Shown: in pieces, positions 30,432-41,172 of the stretch | Layout: each line of letters begins with the position of its first letter | Position numbering within the stretch: position 1 is the first letter of the stretch | Source of the DNA: Maribacter antarcticus DSM 21422 | Lineage (GTDB): Bacteria > Bacteroidota > Bacteroidia > Flavobacteriales > Flavobacteriaceae | Length of the DNA: 64,000 bases | Direction: 5' to 3' | Assembly (NCBI RefSeq): GCF_000621125.1 | Contig: NZ_KK211214.1 | Location: forward strand, 871,300-935,299 | The notes under the pieces: generated by a model | Databases searched by the model: none | Told to the model about the DNA's origin: nothing | Seen by the model: only the letters and a program-made list of their open reading frames with translations | Program-made: the position numbers and the translations under genes

Positions 30432-31439
30432 ATGCCTAAAAGTACATTTGTTTGTATAGATGCCCATACCTGCGGTAATCCTGTGCGCGTTATAAAACAT
30501 GGCGGTCCTGATTTAATAGGTGCCAACATGAGCGAAAAGCGACAACATTTTTTAAGGGAATACGATTGGATACGAAAAGGATTGATGTTCGAACCACGTG
30601 GGCATGATATGATGAGTGGTAGTATTTTTTACCCACCGGCTAACCCCGATAATGATTTTGGAATATTATTTATAGAAACAAGTGGTTGCTTGCCTATGTG
30701 TGGTCATGGAACTATTGGTGCTATAACCATTGGCATAGAAGAAGGATTGATTATCCCTAAAATTCCCGGAGAAGTACGTATGGAAACTCCGGCCGGACTT
30801 GTGAAAATAACCTATCAACAAAAGGGAGATAAAGTAGATTGGGTGCGACTAACCAACGTAAAATCTTATTTAGCTGAAACTAATTTAACCATTGTATCTT
30901 CCGATTTGGGAGAACTTATTTTTGATGTTTCCTATGGTGGAAATTTCTATGCTATTGTAGACCCACAGGAAAATTTTTCAGGTATTCAGGATTTTACGGC
31001 GAGTAATTTGATACAGTTCAGTCAAGAATTGCGGTCAAAAATCAATGAAAAATATCCTGGTAAATTCGTACATCCAGAGGACGATACCATAAGGGATGTA
31101 AGCCACATGCTTTGGACGGGAGCTACGATTTCTCCAGATGCCACGGCTAGAAATGCTGTTTTTTATGGAGATAAAGCTATAGATCGTTCTCCTTGCGGTA
31201 CAGGGACATCGGCAAGGATGGCGCAATGGTATGGAAAAGGAAAGCTCAAAAAGGGCGATAAGTTTATACATGAAAGTTTTATAGGCTCAAAATTTATTGG
31301 CAGGCTAGATGCTGAGACAGACCTCATGGGAGTACCTGCCATTATACCCAGTATACAGGGTTGGGCTAAGATTTATGGTCAGAATACAATAACAATAGAT
31401 GATAACGACCCATACGCACATGGGTTTCAGGTGATATAA
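30432..31439 (+). CDS. 4-hydroxyproline 2-epimerase (proline racemase family)
   Basis: 335 aa. Both catalytic cysteines of the racemase/epimerase group are present: CLPMCGHGTIGA and DRSPCGTGTSARMA. A Thr in the second place would have indicated the 3-hydroxyproline dehydratase, so that function is excluded. The N-terminus CIDAHTCGNPVRVI is typical. The enzyme interconverts trans-4-hydroxy-L-proline and cis-4-hydroxy-D-proline, the first step of catabolism. It lies 9 nt after the DUF885 gene and 2 nt before the D-Hyp dehydrogenase. Confidence 0.92.
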   Translation: MPKSTFVCIDAHTCGNPVRVIKHGGPDLIGANMSEKRQHFLREYDWIRKGLMFEPRGHDMMSGSIFYPPANPDNDFGILFIETSGCLPMCGHGTIGAITIGIEEGLIIPKIPGEVRMETPAGLVKITYQQKGDKVDWVRLTNVKSYLAETNLTIVSSDLGELIFDVSYGGNFYAIVDPQENFSGIQDFTASNLIQFSQELRSKINEKYPGKFVHPEDDTIRDVSHMLWTGATISPDATARNAVFYGDKAIDRSPCGTGTSARMAQWYGKGKLKKGDKFIHESFIGSKFIGRLDAETDLMGVPAIIPSIQGWAKIYGQNTITIDDNDPYAHGFQVI

Positions 31440-31441
31440 GT

Positions 31442-32698
31442 ATGGGAAAGAACATTGTAATTATAGGCGGTGGTATCGTGGGACTTTGTTCAGCGTATTT
31501 TTTAAAAAAAGAGGGTCATGAAGTTACGGTAATAGACAAGTCAGATATTACATCCGGAGCGTCTTTTGTGAATGCTGGTTATTTAACGCCAAGTCACGTA
31601 ATTCCTTTAGCATCACCAGGAATGATAGCGCAAGGAATTAAAATGATGTTCAATTCCGCGAGTCCTTTTTATATGAAACCCCGATTGGACTGGGATTTCA
31701 TGAAATGGTCATGGTATTTTCATAAGTCTTCAACAAAACAAAAGGTAGAGAGAGCGATTCCAGTAATTAAGGATATTAATATTATAAGTAGGGAACTTTA
31801 TGCCGATATAAAAGCTTCTGGTGACTTGGGAAATTTTCAATTGGAACGGAAGGGTTTATTGATGCTTTACAAAACAGAAGCCTCTTATGAACATGAAATG
31901 GAGGTAGCAAAAAAAGCAAGTTTTCTAGGATTGGAAGTAAGCGAGCTAAACAAAAATGAACTGGATAAGATAGAACCTAACATTCAGATAGATGCAAAAG
32001 GAGCTATCCATTATGAATGCGATGGCCATACCACACCAACGGAGTTTATGCCCAAAATGGTCGACTACTTAAAACGCGTGGGTGTCCTAATAAAGACCAA
32101 TGAAGCGGTATTGGATATGGATGTTGCAAATGGAAAAATAAGTAAAGTAATTACAGATAAGAATTCCTACCAACCAGAAGCCGTGGTTATGGCAGCGGGT
32201 TCATGGAGCGGAGAGCTTGCCAAAAAACTCAATATAAAATTATCCCTCCAAGCAGGAAAAGGCTATCGTATTAATTTGGAAAGGGATACTGGTATTGGTA
32301 TGCCCGCAATTCTTATGGAAGCGAAAATGGCGGTTACGCCTATGGAAGGATTTACCCGTTTTGCAGGAACTATGGAGTTTACAGGAATTAATGATGTTGT
32401 AAGGAAGGAACGCGTTATGGCTATCGCCAATGGTGCCAAAACATTCTATCCTGATTTAGAAATTAAGCAAGAAGAGATTAACAGTGCCAAAACCGGAATG
32501 CGCCCTGTATCCCCAGACGGAATGCCCTATATTGGTAAATCCAAGGATTATCATAACCTTGTTTTCGCCACAGGCCATGCTATGATGGGCTGGAGTCTTG
32601 GTCCGGCAACAGGAAAGCTAGTTTCTGAAATTATAGACGATAAGGAGACCACGATGTGTATTGATGCGTTTAGACCGGAACGTAGTTTTAATAGATAG
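31442..32698 (+). CDS. FAD-dependent D-amino-acid dehydrogenase, probable D-hydroxyproline dehydrogenase
   Basis: 418 aa of the DAO family. The FAD motif VIIGGGIVGLCSAYFLKKEGHEVTVIDK opens the protein and GMRPVSPDGMPYIGKS plus ATGHAMMGWSLGPATGKLVSEII close it, as in DadA-like enzymes. It would oxidise cis-4-hydroxy-D-proline to cis-4-hydroxy-pyrroline-2-carboxylate, handing electrons to the respiratory chain. It is the last gene of the operon. DadA-type D-alanine dehydrogenases look alike; the epimerase 2 nt upstream decides the assignment. Confidence 0.88.
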   Translation: MGKNIVIIGGGIVGLCSAYFLKKEGHEVTVIDKSDITSGASFVNAGYLTPSHVIPLASPGMIAQGIKMMFNSASPFYMKPRLDWDFMKWSWYFHKSSTKQKVERAIPVIKDINIISRELYADIKASGDLGNFQLERKGLLMLYKTEASYEHEMEVAKKASFLGLEVSELNKNELDKIEPNIQIDAKGAIHYECDGHTTPTEFMPKMVDYLKRVGVLIKTNEAVLDMDVANGKISKVITDKNSYQPEAVVMAAGSWSGELAKKLNIKLSLQAGKGYRINLERDTGIGMPAILMEAKMAVTPMEGFTRFAGTMEFTGINDVVRKERVMAIANGAKTFYPDLEIKQEEINSAKTGMRPVSPDGMPYIGKSKDYHNLVFATGHAMMGWSLGPATGKLVSEIIDDKETTMCIDAFRPERSFNR

Positions 32699-32973
32699 AT
32701 TTTGGAAAGAGAAGATTAAGCCCTAGTGCAGTATTTACTAGGTTCTATAGCAAGTAGCATGGGTATCTTTTTTTAATTTGTATAAATTTACCGATCTTCA
32801 CGAAGGTCGATTTACCCTTATCAATAAATAAAACGATATTAAAACCCTTTAGACGATGAACTCCGCATAATTAAAATAAGCATTAAACAGTTTTGAAATG
32901 GCTATTTTAATTAGTACATATTACACTTGACGTTAGGTAGTTGGGTCTGGCTGTTTAATCATTAAAAAAAAAC

Positions 32974-33831
32974 ATGAAAGGAATAATACTAGCAGGAGGT
33001 TCGGGTACGAGGCTACATCCTTGTACCTTAGCAGTGAGTAAACAGTTAATGCCTATTTATGATAAACCCATGATCTATTACCCACTATCTACATTATTGG
33101 AGGCAGGAATATGGGAAATTCTCATCATTTCTACGCCGCACGATCTTCCTATGTTTGAAAAATTATTGGGTGATGGCAGAAAATATGGTTGCGTTTTTGA
33201 ATACGCCGTACAGGAAGAACCTAATGGGCTAGCCGAGGCTTTTATTATAGGAGAAGGGTTTATTGGAAAAGAAAAAGTAGCACTTATTTTAGGTGATAAT
33301 ATTTTTTACGGCTCAGGATTAGTAAAAATGCTTCAAGCTAATAATGAACCAGACGGTGCTATTATTTATGCTTATCATGTGAATGATCCGGAACGTTACG
33401 GCGTGGTCGATTTTGATGATGATTATAATGTGATTTCCATAGAAGAAAAACCTTTAAAGCCAAAATCAAATTATGCGGTTCCGGGTATCTATTTTTATGA
33501 TAACGATGTGGTAGAAATTGCCAAGAATACCAAGCCAAGTGCTAGAGGTGAAATTGAAATAACTGACGTAAACAAAACATATTTGGAACGCGGAAAGTTA
33601 AAAGTGAGTATTTTGGATCCGGGTACGGCGTGGTTAGATACGGGTACGTTCAACTCCTTAATGCAAGCATCGCAGTTTGTACAGGTAATTGAGGAAAGGC
33701 AAGGTTTGAAAATTGGTGCTATTGAGTCCGCTGCATATAAAATGGGCTATATCACCAGAAGTCAGTTTAAAAAACTTACTGCGCCCTTTATCAAAAGTGG
33801 CTACAGTAACAAATTAATGGAACTCAGGTAG
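32974..33831 (+). CDS. rmlA: Glucose-1-phosphate thymidylyltransferase
   Basis: 285 aa. The nucleotidyltransferase signature [35 protein letters not shown] is at the N-terminus, followed by [10 protein letters not shown] and [30 protein letters not shown]. It makes dTDP-glucose from dTTP and glucose-1-phosphate, the first step to dTDP-L-rhamnose for surface polysaccharide. It opens a short operon with rmlC (3-nt gap) and rmlD (11-nt gap). No rmlB (dTDP-glucose 4,6-dehydratase) is in the window. Confidence 0.95.
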   Translation: MKGIILAGGSGTRLHPCTLAVSKQLMPIYDKPMIYYPLSTLLEAGIWEILIISTPHDLPMFEKLLGDGRKYGCVFEYAVQEEPNGLAEAFIIGEGFIGKEKVALILGDNIFYGSGLVKMLQANNEPDGAIIYAYHVNDPERYGVVDFDDDYNVISIEEKPLKPKSNYAVPGIYFYDNDVVEIAKNTKPSARGEIEITDVNKTYLERGKLKVSILDPGTAWLDTGTFNSLMQASQFVQVIEERQGLKIGAIESAAYKMGYITRSQFKKLTAPFIKSGYSNKLMELR

Positions 33832-33834
33832 ATT

Positions 33835-34389
33835 ATGAAAGCAGAGGCTACAATGATAGAAGGGTGTTATGTTTTAGAGCCCAATATATTTGAAGACAAG
33901 AGAGGTTATTTTTTTGAAAGCTTTAATCAACAAAAGTTTGAGGATATTATTGGTACCGCAATAAATTTTATTCAAGATAACCAGTCTAAATCATCCAAAG
34001 GGGTGCTAAGAGGATTACATTATCAAAAAGGAACTTTTGCTCAAGCAAAGCTAGTTCGGGTATTGGAAGGTGAAGTGTTGGATGTCGTTGTAGATCTTAG
34101 AAAAGATAAAACGACTTATAAAAACGTATTTGTAACTACCCTTTCCCAAAAAAACAACAAACAGCTTTTCATCCCTAGGGGATGCGCCCATGGGTTTCTC
34201 ACATTAAGCGATTCGGCTACCTTTTTCTATAAATGTGATAATTTGTACCATAAAGAAGCAGAGGCGGGTATCCGATATGATGATCCTGAATTTGCTATAG
34301 ATTGGAAGCTGCCAGATAGTGAGCTTATCATCTCTGAAAAGGATATTTTGCTTCCTTTTTTCAATCAAACAGAAAAAACAGCCCTATAA
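33835..34389 (+). CDS. rmlC: dTDP-4-dehydrorhamnose 3,5-epimerase
   Basis: 184 aa, a cupin. The signature FIQDNQSKSSKGVLRGLHYQ contains the catalytic His, and IPRGCAHGFLTLSD is the second conserved segment. It epimerises C3 and C5 of dTDP-4-keto-6-deoxyglucose. The length is as usual for the family. Confidence 0.95.
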   Translation: MKAEATMIEGCYVLEPNIFEDKRGYFFESFNQQKFEDIIGTAINFIQDNQSKSSKGVLRGLHYQKGTFAQAKLVRVLEGEVLDVVVDLRKDKTTYKNVFVTTLSQKNNKQLFIPRGCAHGFLTLSDSATFFYKCDNLYHKEAEAGIRYDDPEFAIDWKLPDSELIISEKDILLPFFNQTEKTAL

Positions 34390-34400
34390 GTTTTAAGCGT

Positions 34401-35261
34401 ATGATTAATGTATTGGTTACAGGTGCAAACGGGCAATTAGGTTCCGCCATAAAATCTATTGCGAACACTGAAGGGCTTATTTCCTTTACGTATTGCACAT
34501 CTTCACAATTGAATATTACGGATGCAGATGCAATTTTGGAAAATTTTAGAAGCTATGACTATGACTATTGTATAAATTGTGCGGCCTATACCAATGTGGA
34601 TGCAGCAGAGGAATATTTTGCTCAAGCAAACGCGATAAATGGTCTTGGGGTCAAATATTTGGCTACAGCATGCAAGGAGAGTCGAACTAAACTTATACAT
34701 ATTTCGACTGATTTTGTCTTTTCTGGAAAACATAGTCTACCCTATACTGAATTTGATACGCCCGAACCTGCAAGTGCCTATGGGCTTTCTAAATATCGGG
34801 GAGAACAAGAAATCAGTAAGCATTTGTCCGATTATTATATCATAAGGACGTCATGGTTATACTCGGAGTTTGGACATAATTTTATGAAGTCTATGCTCAA
34901 ATTAGGTAAGGAAAGAGCGCATCTCTCCGTTGTTTTTGACCAAATTGGAAGCCCTACGTATGCAGTTGATTTAGCTCGATTTATTCTTCAATTGATACAA
35001 AAAAATACGGATGCATTTGGCATATATCACTATAGTAATGAAGGAGTTGCGAGTTGGTACGATTTTGCTAAAGCTATATTTGAAGAAGCCGATATACGCA
35101 TTGCCTTAAGTCCGATTAGGACTGCGGAGTATCCGTTGCCGGCAAAACGACCAAGTTACAGTGTTATGGACAAGGCCAAAGTGAAAGCCAGTTTTAATCT
35201 ACAGATTCCACATTGGCGGGATAGCCTTATCGAGGCCGTGAAAAATAATGCTTTACTCTAG
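34401..35261 (+). CDS. rmlD: dTDP-4-dehydrorhamnose reductase
   Basis: 286 aa, short-chain-type reductase. The cofactor motif is VLVTGANGQLGSAI and the catalytic YxxxK is YGLSKYRGE. STDFVFSG and RTSWLYSEFGHNFM are family segments. It reduces the keto group to give dTDP-L-rhamnose with NAD(P)H. It is the last intact gene of the cluster; downstream lies a decayed galE. Confidence 0.95.
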   Translation: MINVLVTGANGQLGSAIKSIANTEGLISFTYCTSSQLNITDADAILENFRSYDYDYCINCAAYTNVDAAEEYFAQANAINGLGVKYLATACKESRTKLIHISTDFVFSGKHSLPYTEFDTPEPASAYGLSKYRGEQEISKHLSDYYIIRTSWLYSEFGHNFMKSMLKLGKERAHLSVVFDQIGSPTYAVDLARFILQLIQKNTDAFGIYHYSNEGVASWYDFAKAIFEEADIRIALSPIRTAEYPLPAKRPSYSVMDKAKVKASFNLQIPHWRDSLIEAVKNNALL

Positions 35262-35404
35262 GTAAAAGCTCATAATTACAATAGCCCATCAATAGAGCTA
35301 AAAACCTTAGTGGAAGCACTTGAACTAAAGTGAAAACTAATTTTCATTTGCATACAGGCTTCGAACAAGCAAGCGGACTAAGGGGGATAAATATTCAAAA
35401 TAAA

Positions 35405-36436
<1,032 letters not shown>

Positions 36437-36490
36437 TAAGTATAGGAATAAAAACTTATATAAGTAGACCAATGCGCGTCTGTTTAGCGA

Positions 36491-36533
36491 AATTAGGCTT
36501 AAACACGCTGCACGTATTTAAGCCTAATTTTTT
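36491..36533 (+). terminator. Rho-independent terminator after the rml/galE region
   Basis: A perfect 13-bp stem (AATTAGGCTTAAA at 36491-36503 with its complement at 36517-36529) encloses a 13-nt loop and is followed by T residues. It also faces the minus-strand gene ending at 36580 and could serve both sides. Confidence 0.8.
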
Positions 36534-36579
36534 ATGTTTTAGAATTTAATACCTCATAGGTTTTTATCCGGGTAGTTTA

Positions 36580-36972
36580 TTAACTATTTAACAACACCCT
36601 AAGTTCCTCTGTGGTTACAGGTTTACTAATAAAACCATCTACCAGTCTATTCCGCAGCACTGCTTTTTTTTCTTTGGCACTAGTAGTAGTAGATAAAACA
36701 TGAATACTGATGGTGTATTTCTTCTTCATTAGTTGTTTCTCGAATAGTTTTAGAAATTCCGTTCCTGTTAGTACTGGCATGTGAAGGTCTAACAATACTA
36801 AAATTTTACAGGTTCCATCTACACAGGTAAAGGTGTTCAAGTAATCTAGCGCATCATAACCCGAGGCAAAAGACATAAAATGCTCATTGCCTAAATATTC
36901 CTTAATTATTTTTTTAACGCTAAAGCGTAGTATCGGATCATCGTCTATCAGGATGGTGTTTGTAATTTTCAT
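36580..36972 (-). CDS. Stand-alone response-regulator receiver protein (CheY-like)
   Basis: 130 aa, receiver domain only. The acidic cluster is ILIDDDPILRFSV, the phospho-acceptor Asp is in VLLDLHMPVLTGTEF, the Thr/Ser position is in HVLSTTTSAKE, and the conserved Lys is in FISKPV. There is no output domain and no kinase gene beside it. It probably works in a phosphorelay. A strong Shine-Dalgarno sequence 8 nt before the ATG is unusual for this phylum. Confidence 0.9.
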   Translation of the reverse strand: MKITNTILIDDDPILRFSVKKIIKEYLGNEHFMSFASGYDALDYLNTFTCVDGTCKILVLLDLHMPVLTGTEFLKLFEKQLMKKKYTISIHVLSTTTSAKEKKAVLRNRLVDGFISKPVTTEELRVLLNS

Positions 36973-36980
36973 TTTGTAAT

Positions 36981-36986
36981 CCTCCT
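36981..36986 (-). promoter_or_regulatory. Strong Shine-Dalgarno site of the receiver gene
   Basis: The minus strand reads AGGAGG (complement of 36981-36986), 8 nt before the ATG at 36972. Most genes in this window have no such site, as is usual in Bacteroidetes, so it fixes this start and hints at high expression. Confidence 0.6.
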
Positions 36987-37022
36987 AAGGACATTAAATA
37001 GTAAGAAAAATAAATTAAAGCA

Positions 37023-37030
37023 CAAATATA
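37023..37030 (-). promoter_or_regulatory. Candidate -7 promoter box of the receiver gene
   Basis: The minus strand reads TATATTTG, an exact TAnnTTTG box, about 50 nt before the ATG at 36972. The best upstream TTG is at 12 nt, shorter than the ideal 17-23. Confidence 0.4.
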
Positions 37031-37462
37031 AGAAATTTCCTACAAAATAGTTTTAATTTGTGATTATTTAACGATTTTATTACCAATGTATTTTTTTGAT
37101 AACACTCGTAAAGTTTGCGGTTACGTCTTATAAGGCTATATTATTTTTAGCCCTTTGTGTACAATTGTAGTTGGAAAATGGTTTTTTCGTTGCTTAAGGA
37201 GGATTTTTCTCGTTTGATACGCTTTTACTAAAGCCTTAGCAGTGATGTTTAAAGCAACGAGTTTAAGTTTCAGAAATGGCACTGTTTAAGAAATTAACCA
37301 TCTTAGTATCTCACTACTTGTTAATTTTTCCATCATTCCCTATATCTTACTTTATGTAATCTTAACTGCATTCTGAAAATAGCTATCTGATTAGTTATAG
37401 ACTATTGTAATACTCGTGGTACTTAAAGACAAGAATATAACGGTAAGATTACAAAGAGAACT
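37031..37462. other. Intergenic region, no supported gene
   Basis: It holds the upstream part of the receiver gene and the downstream part of the TonB receptor gene. A plus-strand AAGGAGGAT near 37196 is not followed by a usable reading frame. No hairpin terminator or RNA gene was recognised. Confidence 0.5.
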
Positions 37463-39922
37463 TTAATATTCACCATCTTCATCGCCACCATTACGCTGCC
37501 TTCCTTTATTACCCTGCTTTTTCTGATTTATGCGGTAAACAAATGAAAGTGTTATTTGTCGTTCACGCCATTGGAATTCACTTTCTGAGGTAAAAAATGG
37601 GGTCTGTGTCAACGATATTCTTTTTCTTGAATTTAAAAGGTCACTAACATTTAATGCGAGTGTGCCTTTGTCGTTAAGAATATCCTTGCTAAACGCCAAA
37701 TTCAATGAAAATATACCTTCATTTTCAGTTTGTGCATTATTGGTAGGACCACGGTAGAAGGCATTGGTCTGCCAGTCTATTTTTCCCGGTAAGCTTACTT
37801 TAGCGCTAAATCTTGAAAACCAGCTTGTATTTTTGGCACCAAAATCAACACCGTTGAAAGCTCCATCTGAATTGAATTGAAAGAAATTAAAACTACCGTT
37901 TAAACGCAGCCATTTCTTTGGATTGTATAATAATCCCAATTCAGCGCCCACACGTTCGTTGGTAGAAAGGTTGATGGGTATAGAACGAATGATGACAATA
38001 CCATCAGTTGTAACTTGCCCTGTTTCTTCTTGTACCCTTTCAAAAGAGTTAGTTTCTTTTTGATAATATATAGAGGTGGTCAAGGTTAGTTTTTCCCACC
38101 GCTTCAAATACCCTAAATCAAAAGCATTGGCAAAGGCTGGATTTAGATCTGGATTCCCTTGAAATATATTTGTTCTACTAGATCTAGAAGGAAACGGGTT
38201 TATAAAATAACCTCTAGGCCGGTTGATGCGTCGGTTATACCCGAGCGTTAGATTTTCATTTTCTGCAAGCTCATAAATTAGGTTTAATGTGGGGAAGAGT
38301 CCCAAATAATTTTTGTCAAAATTTAAATCTATTCCCTCACCGATAGCTTCTTCCAAAGTTTGTATGTCTACACCGCTAACTTCACCCTTAAGTTGGGTAT
38401 TCTCTAATCTAAGGCCAAGTAAAAAGGAAAAAAATCCAAATTTATTTCCATATTGTGAATAGAGTGCATTCACGTTCTGGTTAAACAAAAATCGATTCGT
38501 AAGCCCTAAATTGGGAACAAATACGCTAGAATCTAAATTAAACTCTTCCAGACTAAAATCAGTATCCGATTGTTCCCAATTACCTCTGTACCCTGCCTCA
38601 AATTGTGCATCACCCATTGGAAGCACATAATCTATTTGTGTCAAATATTCATTTTGAAATTCTAATTCTCGTATATTTTCGTTTGCAATAAGATTCGTGT
38701 TAGGAAAGGTGTTATTTTCTAATATGGTTATTGGCTTTAATTCTTCGTTATAAGAAAGCTGCAGGTCTACGGTAAGCTTATGTCCTTCTGTATTAAAATC
38801 ATTGATGTAATTAAGCGAGAATTGGGCGCTTTTTTCCTCTTCTTGCTCATCTTCTATTCGCAAGGTTCTGCTGTCGATTTCAGTGCCTATAAATCTTGTG
38901 GTACTGTTATCGGTCATGTCTTCTCCATCATTGGTTCTGCCAAAGGCACTTGCGGTCAACGAAGAGGTTTCCGTTAGGAAGTATTCAATTCCTAAATTTA
39001 AATTGAAGCCACTATTCTTTCTGTTGATATCGCGGTCTTCGATAATTCGATTAAAGGCACCACTCTGGTAGGTATTATCAAAAAATCCATTTCCTGGCGG
39101 CTCCCTATAAGAGTATCCTAACGTACTAAAGATATTATACTTCTCTTTTCTCAAATTAAGATTGGATGTAAAAGAAGCTGCGTTGGGATAACCTACTGTG
39201 GTATTAATGGTACCGTTAAAACCACGAGTTTTTTCTTTCTTTAATACAATATTCAAAATACCCGCGGTACCCTCGGCATCATAGCGCGCGGAAGGACTTG
39301 TAATCACTTCTACCTTTTCTATGGCATCTGCCGGCAGTTGTCTCAACGCATCTGTGGAGCCAAAACCTGCTAATGCCGAAGGCCTACCATTGATTAAAAT
39401 CCTCACATTACCATTGCCTCGCAGTGCTACAGCGCCATCGACATCAACAGTTACAGATGGTATATTGTCCAAGGCATCACTTATGGTTGCACCGCTATTG
39501 GTAAGATCTTTACCGACATTGTAAATTTTCTTATCCAGTCGTACTTCAACGGTTGTCTTTTCGCCTATAACTTCCACAGCCTCTAATTGTGTGGCATCTA
39601 TGGAAAGTCGGATAGTACCTAAATCAATAGATTTAACTACATCTTGATTGTTTAGGATGTAAGATTGGTACGAGATATACTCTACCCTCAAATTATACTT
39701 TCCGGGTGCGGCCGCAACCTTAAATTTTCCATTTATACCTGTAATACCTCCTGTGACCTTATCAGGTGTCTCAACACTTTGCACGACCAAAGTAGCATAT
39801 TCTAGCGGTTCGTTGGTCTCTTGATCTAATACTGTTCCAGTAATGTAGATATCTCTTTGAGCAGAGGCCGTTGTAGTAAAAAGTAAAAATAAGCTTGTAA
39901 AGAGAAAAAAACATTTTAACAT
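37463..39922 (-). CDS. TonB-dependent receptor-like outer-membrane protein (paralogue 1)
   Basis: 819 aa. Signal peptide (FFLFTSLFLLFTTTASAQ), then a CarboxypepD_reg-like domain (~25-105: TGTVLDQETNEPLEYATLVV, ISYQSYILN), then a plug domain (~115-225: DKKIYNVGKDLTNSGATISDALDNIPSV, RILINGRPSALAG, SARYDAEGTAGILNIVLKK), then an outer-membrane beta-barrel. The barrel matches the OMP_b-brl_3 type, common in Flavobacteriia, and no SusD partner follows, so a glycan-uptake SusCD pair is unlikely. The charged tail RINQKKQGNKGRQRNGGDEDGEY is unusual. It is closely related to the gene at 43986. Substrate unknown. Confidence 0.9.
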   Translation of the reverse strand: MLKCFFLFTSLFLLFTTTASAQRDIYITGTVLDQETNEPLEYATLVVQSVETPDKVTGGITGINGKFKVAAAPGKYNLRVEYISYQSYILNNQDVVKSIDLGTIRLSIDATQLEAVEVIGEKTTVEVRLDKKIYNVGKDLTNSGATISDALDNIPSVTVDVDGAVALRGNGNVRILINGRPSALAGFGSTDALRQLPADAIEKVEVITSPSARYDAEGTAGILNIVLKKEKTRGFNGTINTTVGYPNAASFTSNLNLRKEKYNIFSTLGYSYREPPGNGFFDNTYQSGAFNRIIEDRDINRKNSGFNLNLGIEYFLTETSSLTASAFGRTNDGEDMTDNSTTRFIGTEIDSRTLRIEDEQEEEKSAQFSLNYINDFNTEGHKLTVDLQLSYNEELKPITILENNTFPNTNLIANENIRELEFQNEYLTQIDYVLPMGDAQFEAGYRGNWEQSDTDFSLEEFNLDSSVFVPNLGLTNRFLFNQNVNALYSQYGNKFGFFSFLLGLRLENTQLKGEVSGVDIQTLEEAIGEGIDLNFDKNYLGLFPTLNLIYELAENENLTLGYNRRINRPRGYFINPFPSRSSRTNIFQGNPDLNPAFANAFDLGYLKRWEKLTLTTSIYYQKETNSFERVQEETGQVTTDGIVIIRSIPINLSTNERVGAELGLLYNPKKWLRLNGSFNFFQFNSDGAFNGVDFGAKNTSWFSRFSAKVSLPGKIDWQTNAFYRGPTNNAQTENEGIFSLNLAFSKDILNDKGTLALNVSDLLNSRKRISLTQTPFFTSESEFQWRERQITLSFVYRINQKKQGNKGRQRNGGDEDGEY

Positions 39923-40124
39923 TAGATAATCAAATTTTCAGGTTCATATTAGCTACGTAAAAATCATATTTAACTTGCATGTAGACATTAATTTTCTTTG
40001 AACGACAAGAGTTATGTCGCTAACGGCCTTAAAGAAATGTTAATAGGAAAAAATGAAGGAGAGTTCATTATCATACTTACTTTCTTGGAATGTGTGTATT
40101 ACACAAATCAAAAGCAGTATTTGC

Positions 40125-40156
40125 TTGACGGAAGAACATTTAATTCCTTATTTTGG
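40125..40156 (+). promoter_or_regulatory. Possible promoter of the secreted TIM-barrel gene
   Basis: TTG at 40125-40127 and TATTTTGG at 40149-40156 (one mismatch to TAnnTTTG) are 21 nt apart; the ATG follows 24 nt later. Confidence 0.35.
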
Positions 40157-40180
40157 TCAAATAATAAATAATCCAATAAG

Positions 40181-41125
40181 ATGCACAACCTAAAAGGGCA
40201 ACTATCCGTAACTTCTTTATTCCTTCTATTTTTTATTTTGGGAAACATCGCCTGTAAGGATGGTTCAGGAAAGGCGAATCCTAGTCAAAAAGAGATGGAG
40301 CCTGTTATTAGTGCCGACAAGGTTAGCGATGCAAAGTTTGGCGGACTCGCTCTATATACATTGCGAGATGACATGGGTGTGGATACTAAAGGGACGCTAA
40401 AAGCTGTTGCCGCTGCTGGGTATAAATATATAGAGGCAGCAGGTTATAAAAATGGAGAATTTTATAATATGGCTCCGGAAGCTTTTGATTCCTTGCTAAC
40501 TGAGTTAAACCTTGATGCTGTAAGCACACACCAGGGCGCTGTAACCTTTGAAAATGCAGATGCCATGATGGCCGATGTAAAAGCTGCCGGATTTGAATAT
40601 TTTGTTGTTCCGGTTCCTCCTATGGGCCTGTTCAAATTTGACCAAAAAACGAGGATGTTGAGCATGACGGGAGGAGCAAAAAACTTAGCAGAAATTTTGG
40701 ATACCTTGGGTGCAAAGGCCAAAGCGGCAGGACTTAAATTACTATACCACAATCACGATTTTGAATTTGTAAAAGATGCAGATGGTATCGTTCCCATAGA
40801 TTACCTATTAGAAAACTGTGACCCAGAATTAGTGAATTTTCAAATGGACCTCTATTGGGTTACTAAAGCCGGTGCGGACCCTTTAGCTTATTTTGAAAAC
40901 TATCCAGGTCGTTTTATAATATGGCATGTAAAGGATATGGACAAACAGGGAAGGTTTGCCCCGGTCGGAAAGGGAACAATAGATTTCGAAAAAATCCTTG
41001 CTGAAAAGGAAAAATCAGGGATGCGTTATTATATGGTTGAACAGGATATGACTTTTGACGGTCTTAAACCTTTAGAGGCTATAAAAATTAGCCATAAAGG
41101 CCTAGACCAATTTGGTTTTGATTGA
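40181..41125 (+). CDS. Sugar phosphate isomerase/epimerase-like TIM-barrel lipoprotein
   Basis: 314 aa. The lipoprotein signal (TSLFLLFFILGNIAC) places it outside the cytoplasm. The rest is a xylose-isomerase-like TIM barrel: LALYTLRDDMGVDTKGTLKAVAAAGYKYIEAAGY, metal-binding YHNHDFEF, FQMDLYWVTKAGADPLAYF, WHVKDMDKQGRFAPVGKGTIDFEKI and the Glu in YMVEQDM. Related exported proteins in Bacteroidetes often act on 3-keto-glycosides or modified sugars. It is alone between two minus genes. It ends with TGA, which shows that TGA is an ordinary stop in this genome. Confidence 0.88.
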   Translation: MHNLKGQLSVTSLFLLFFILGNIACKDGSGKANPSQKEMEPVISADKVSDAKFGGLALYTLRDDMGVDTKGTLKAVAAAGYKYIEAAGYKNGEFYNMAPEAFDSLLTELNLDAVSTHQGAVTFENADAMMADVKAAGFEYFVVPVPPMGLFKFDQKTRMLSMTGGAKNLAEILDTLGAKAKAAGLKLLYHNHDFEFVKDADGIVPIDYLLENCDPELVNFQMDLYWVTKAGADPLAYFENYPGRFIIWHVKDMDKQGRFAPVGKGTIDFEKILAEKEKSGMRYYMVEQDMTFDGLKPLEAIKISHKGLDQFGFD

Positions 41126-41172
41126 TTTAGAGCCTCTGTTGTCATACTTGTATTGGGGTAGTGCATCGAATA

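Noticed and set aside
37190-37215. AAGGAGGAT on the plus strand as a ribosome site
   Set aside because: The frame behind it stops after five codons.
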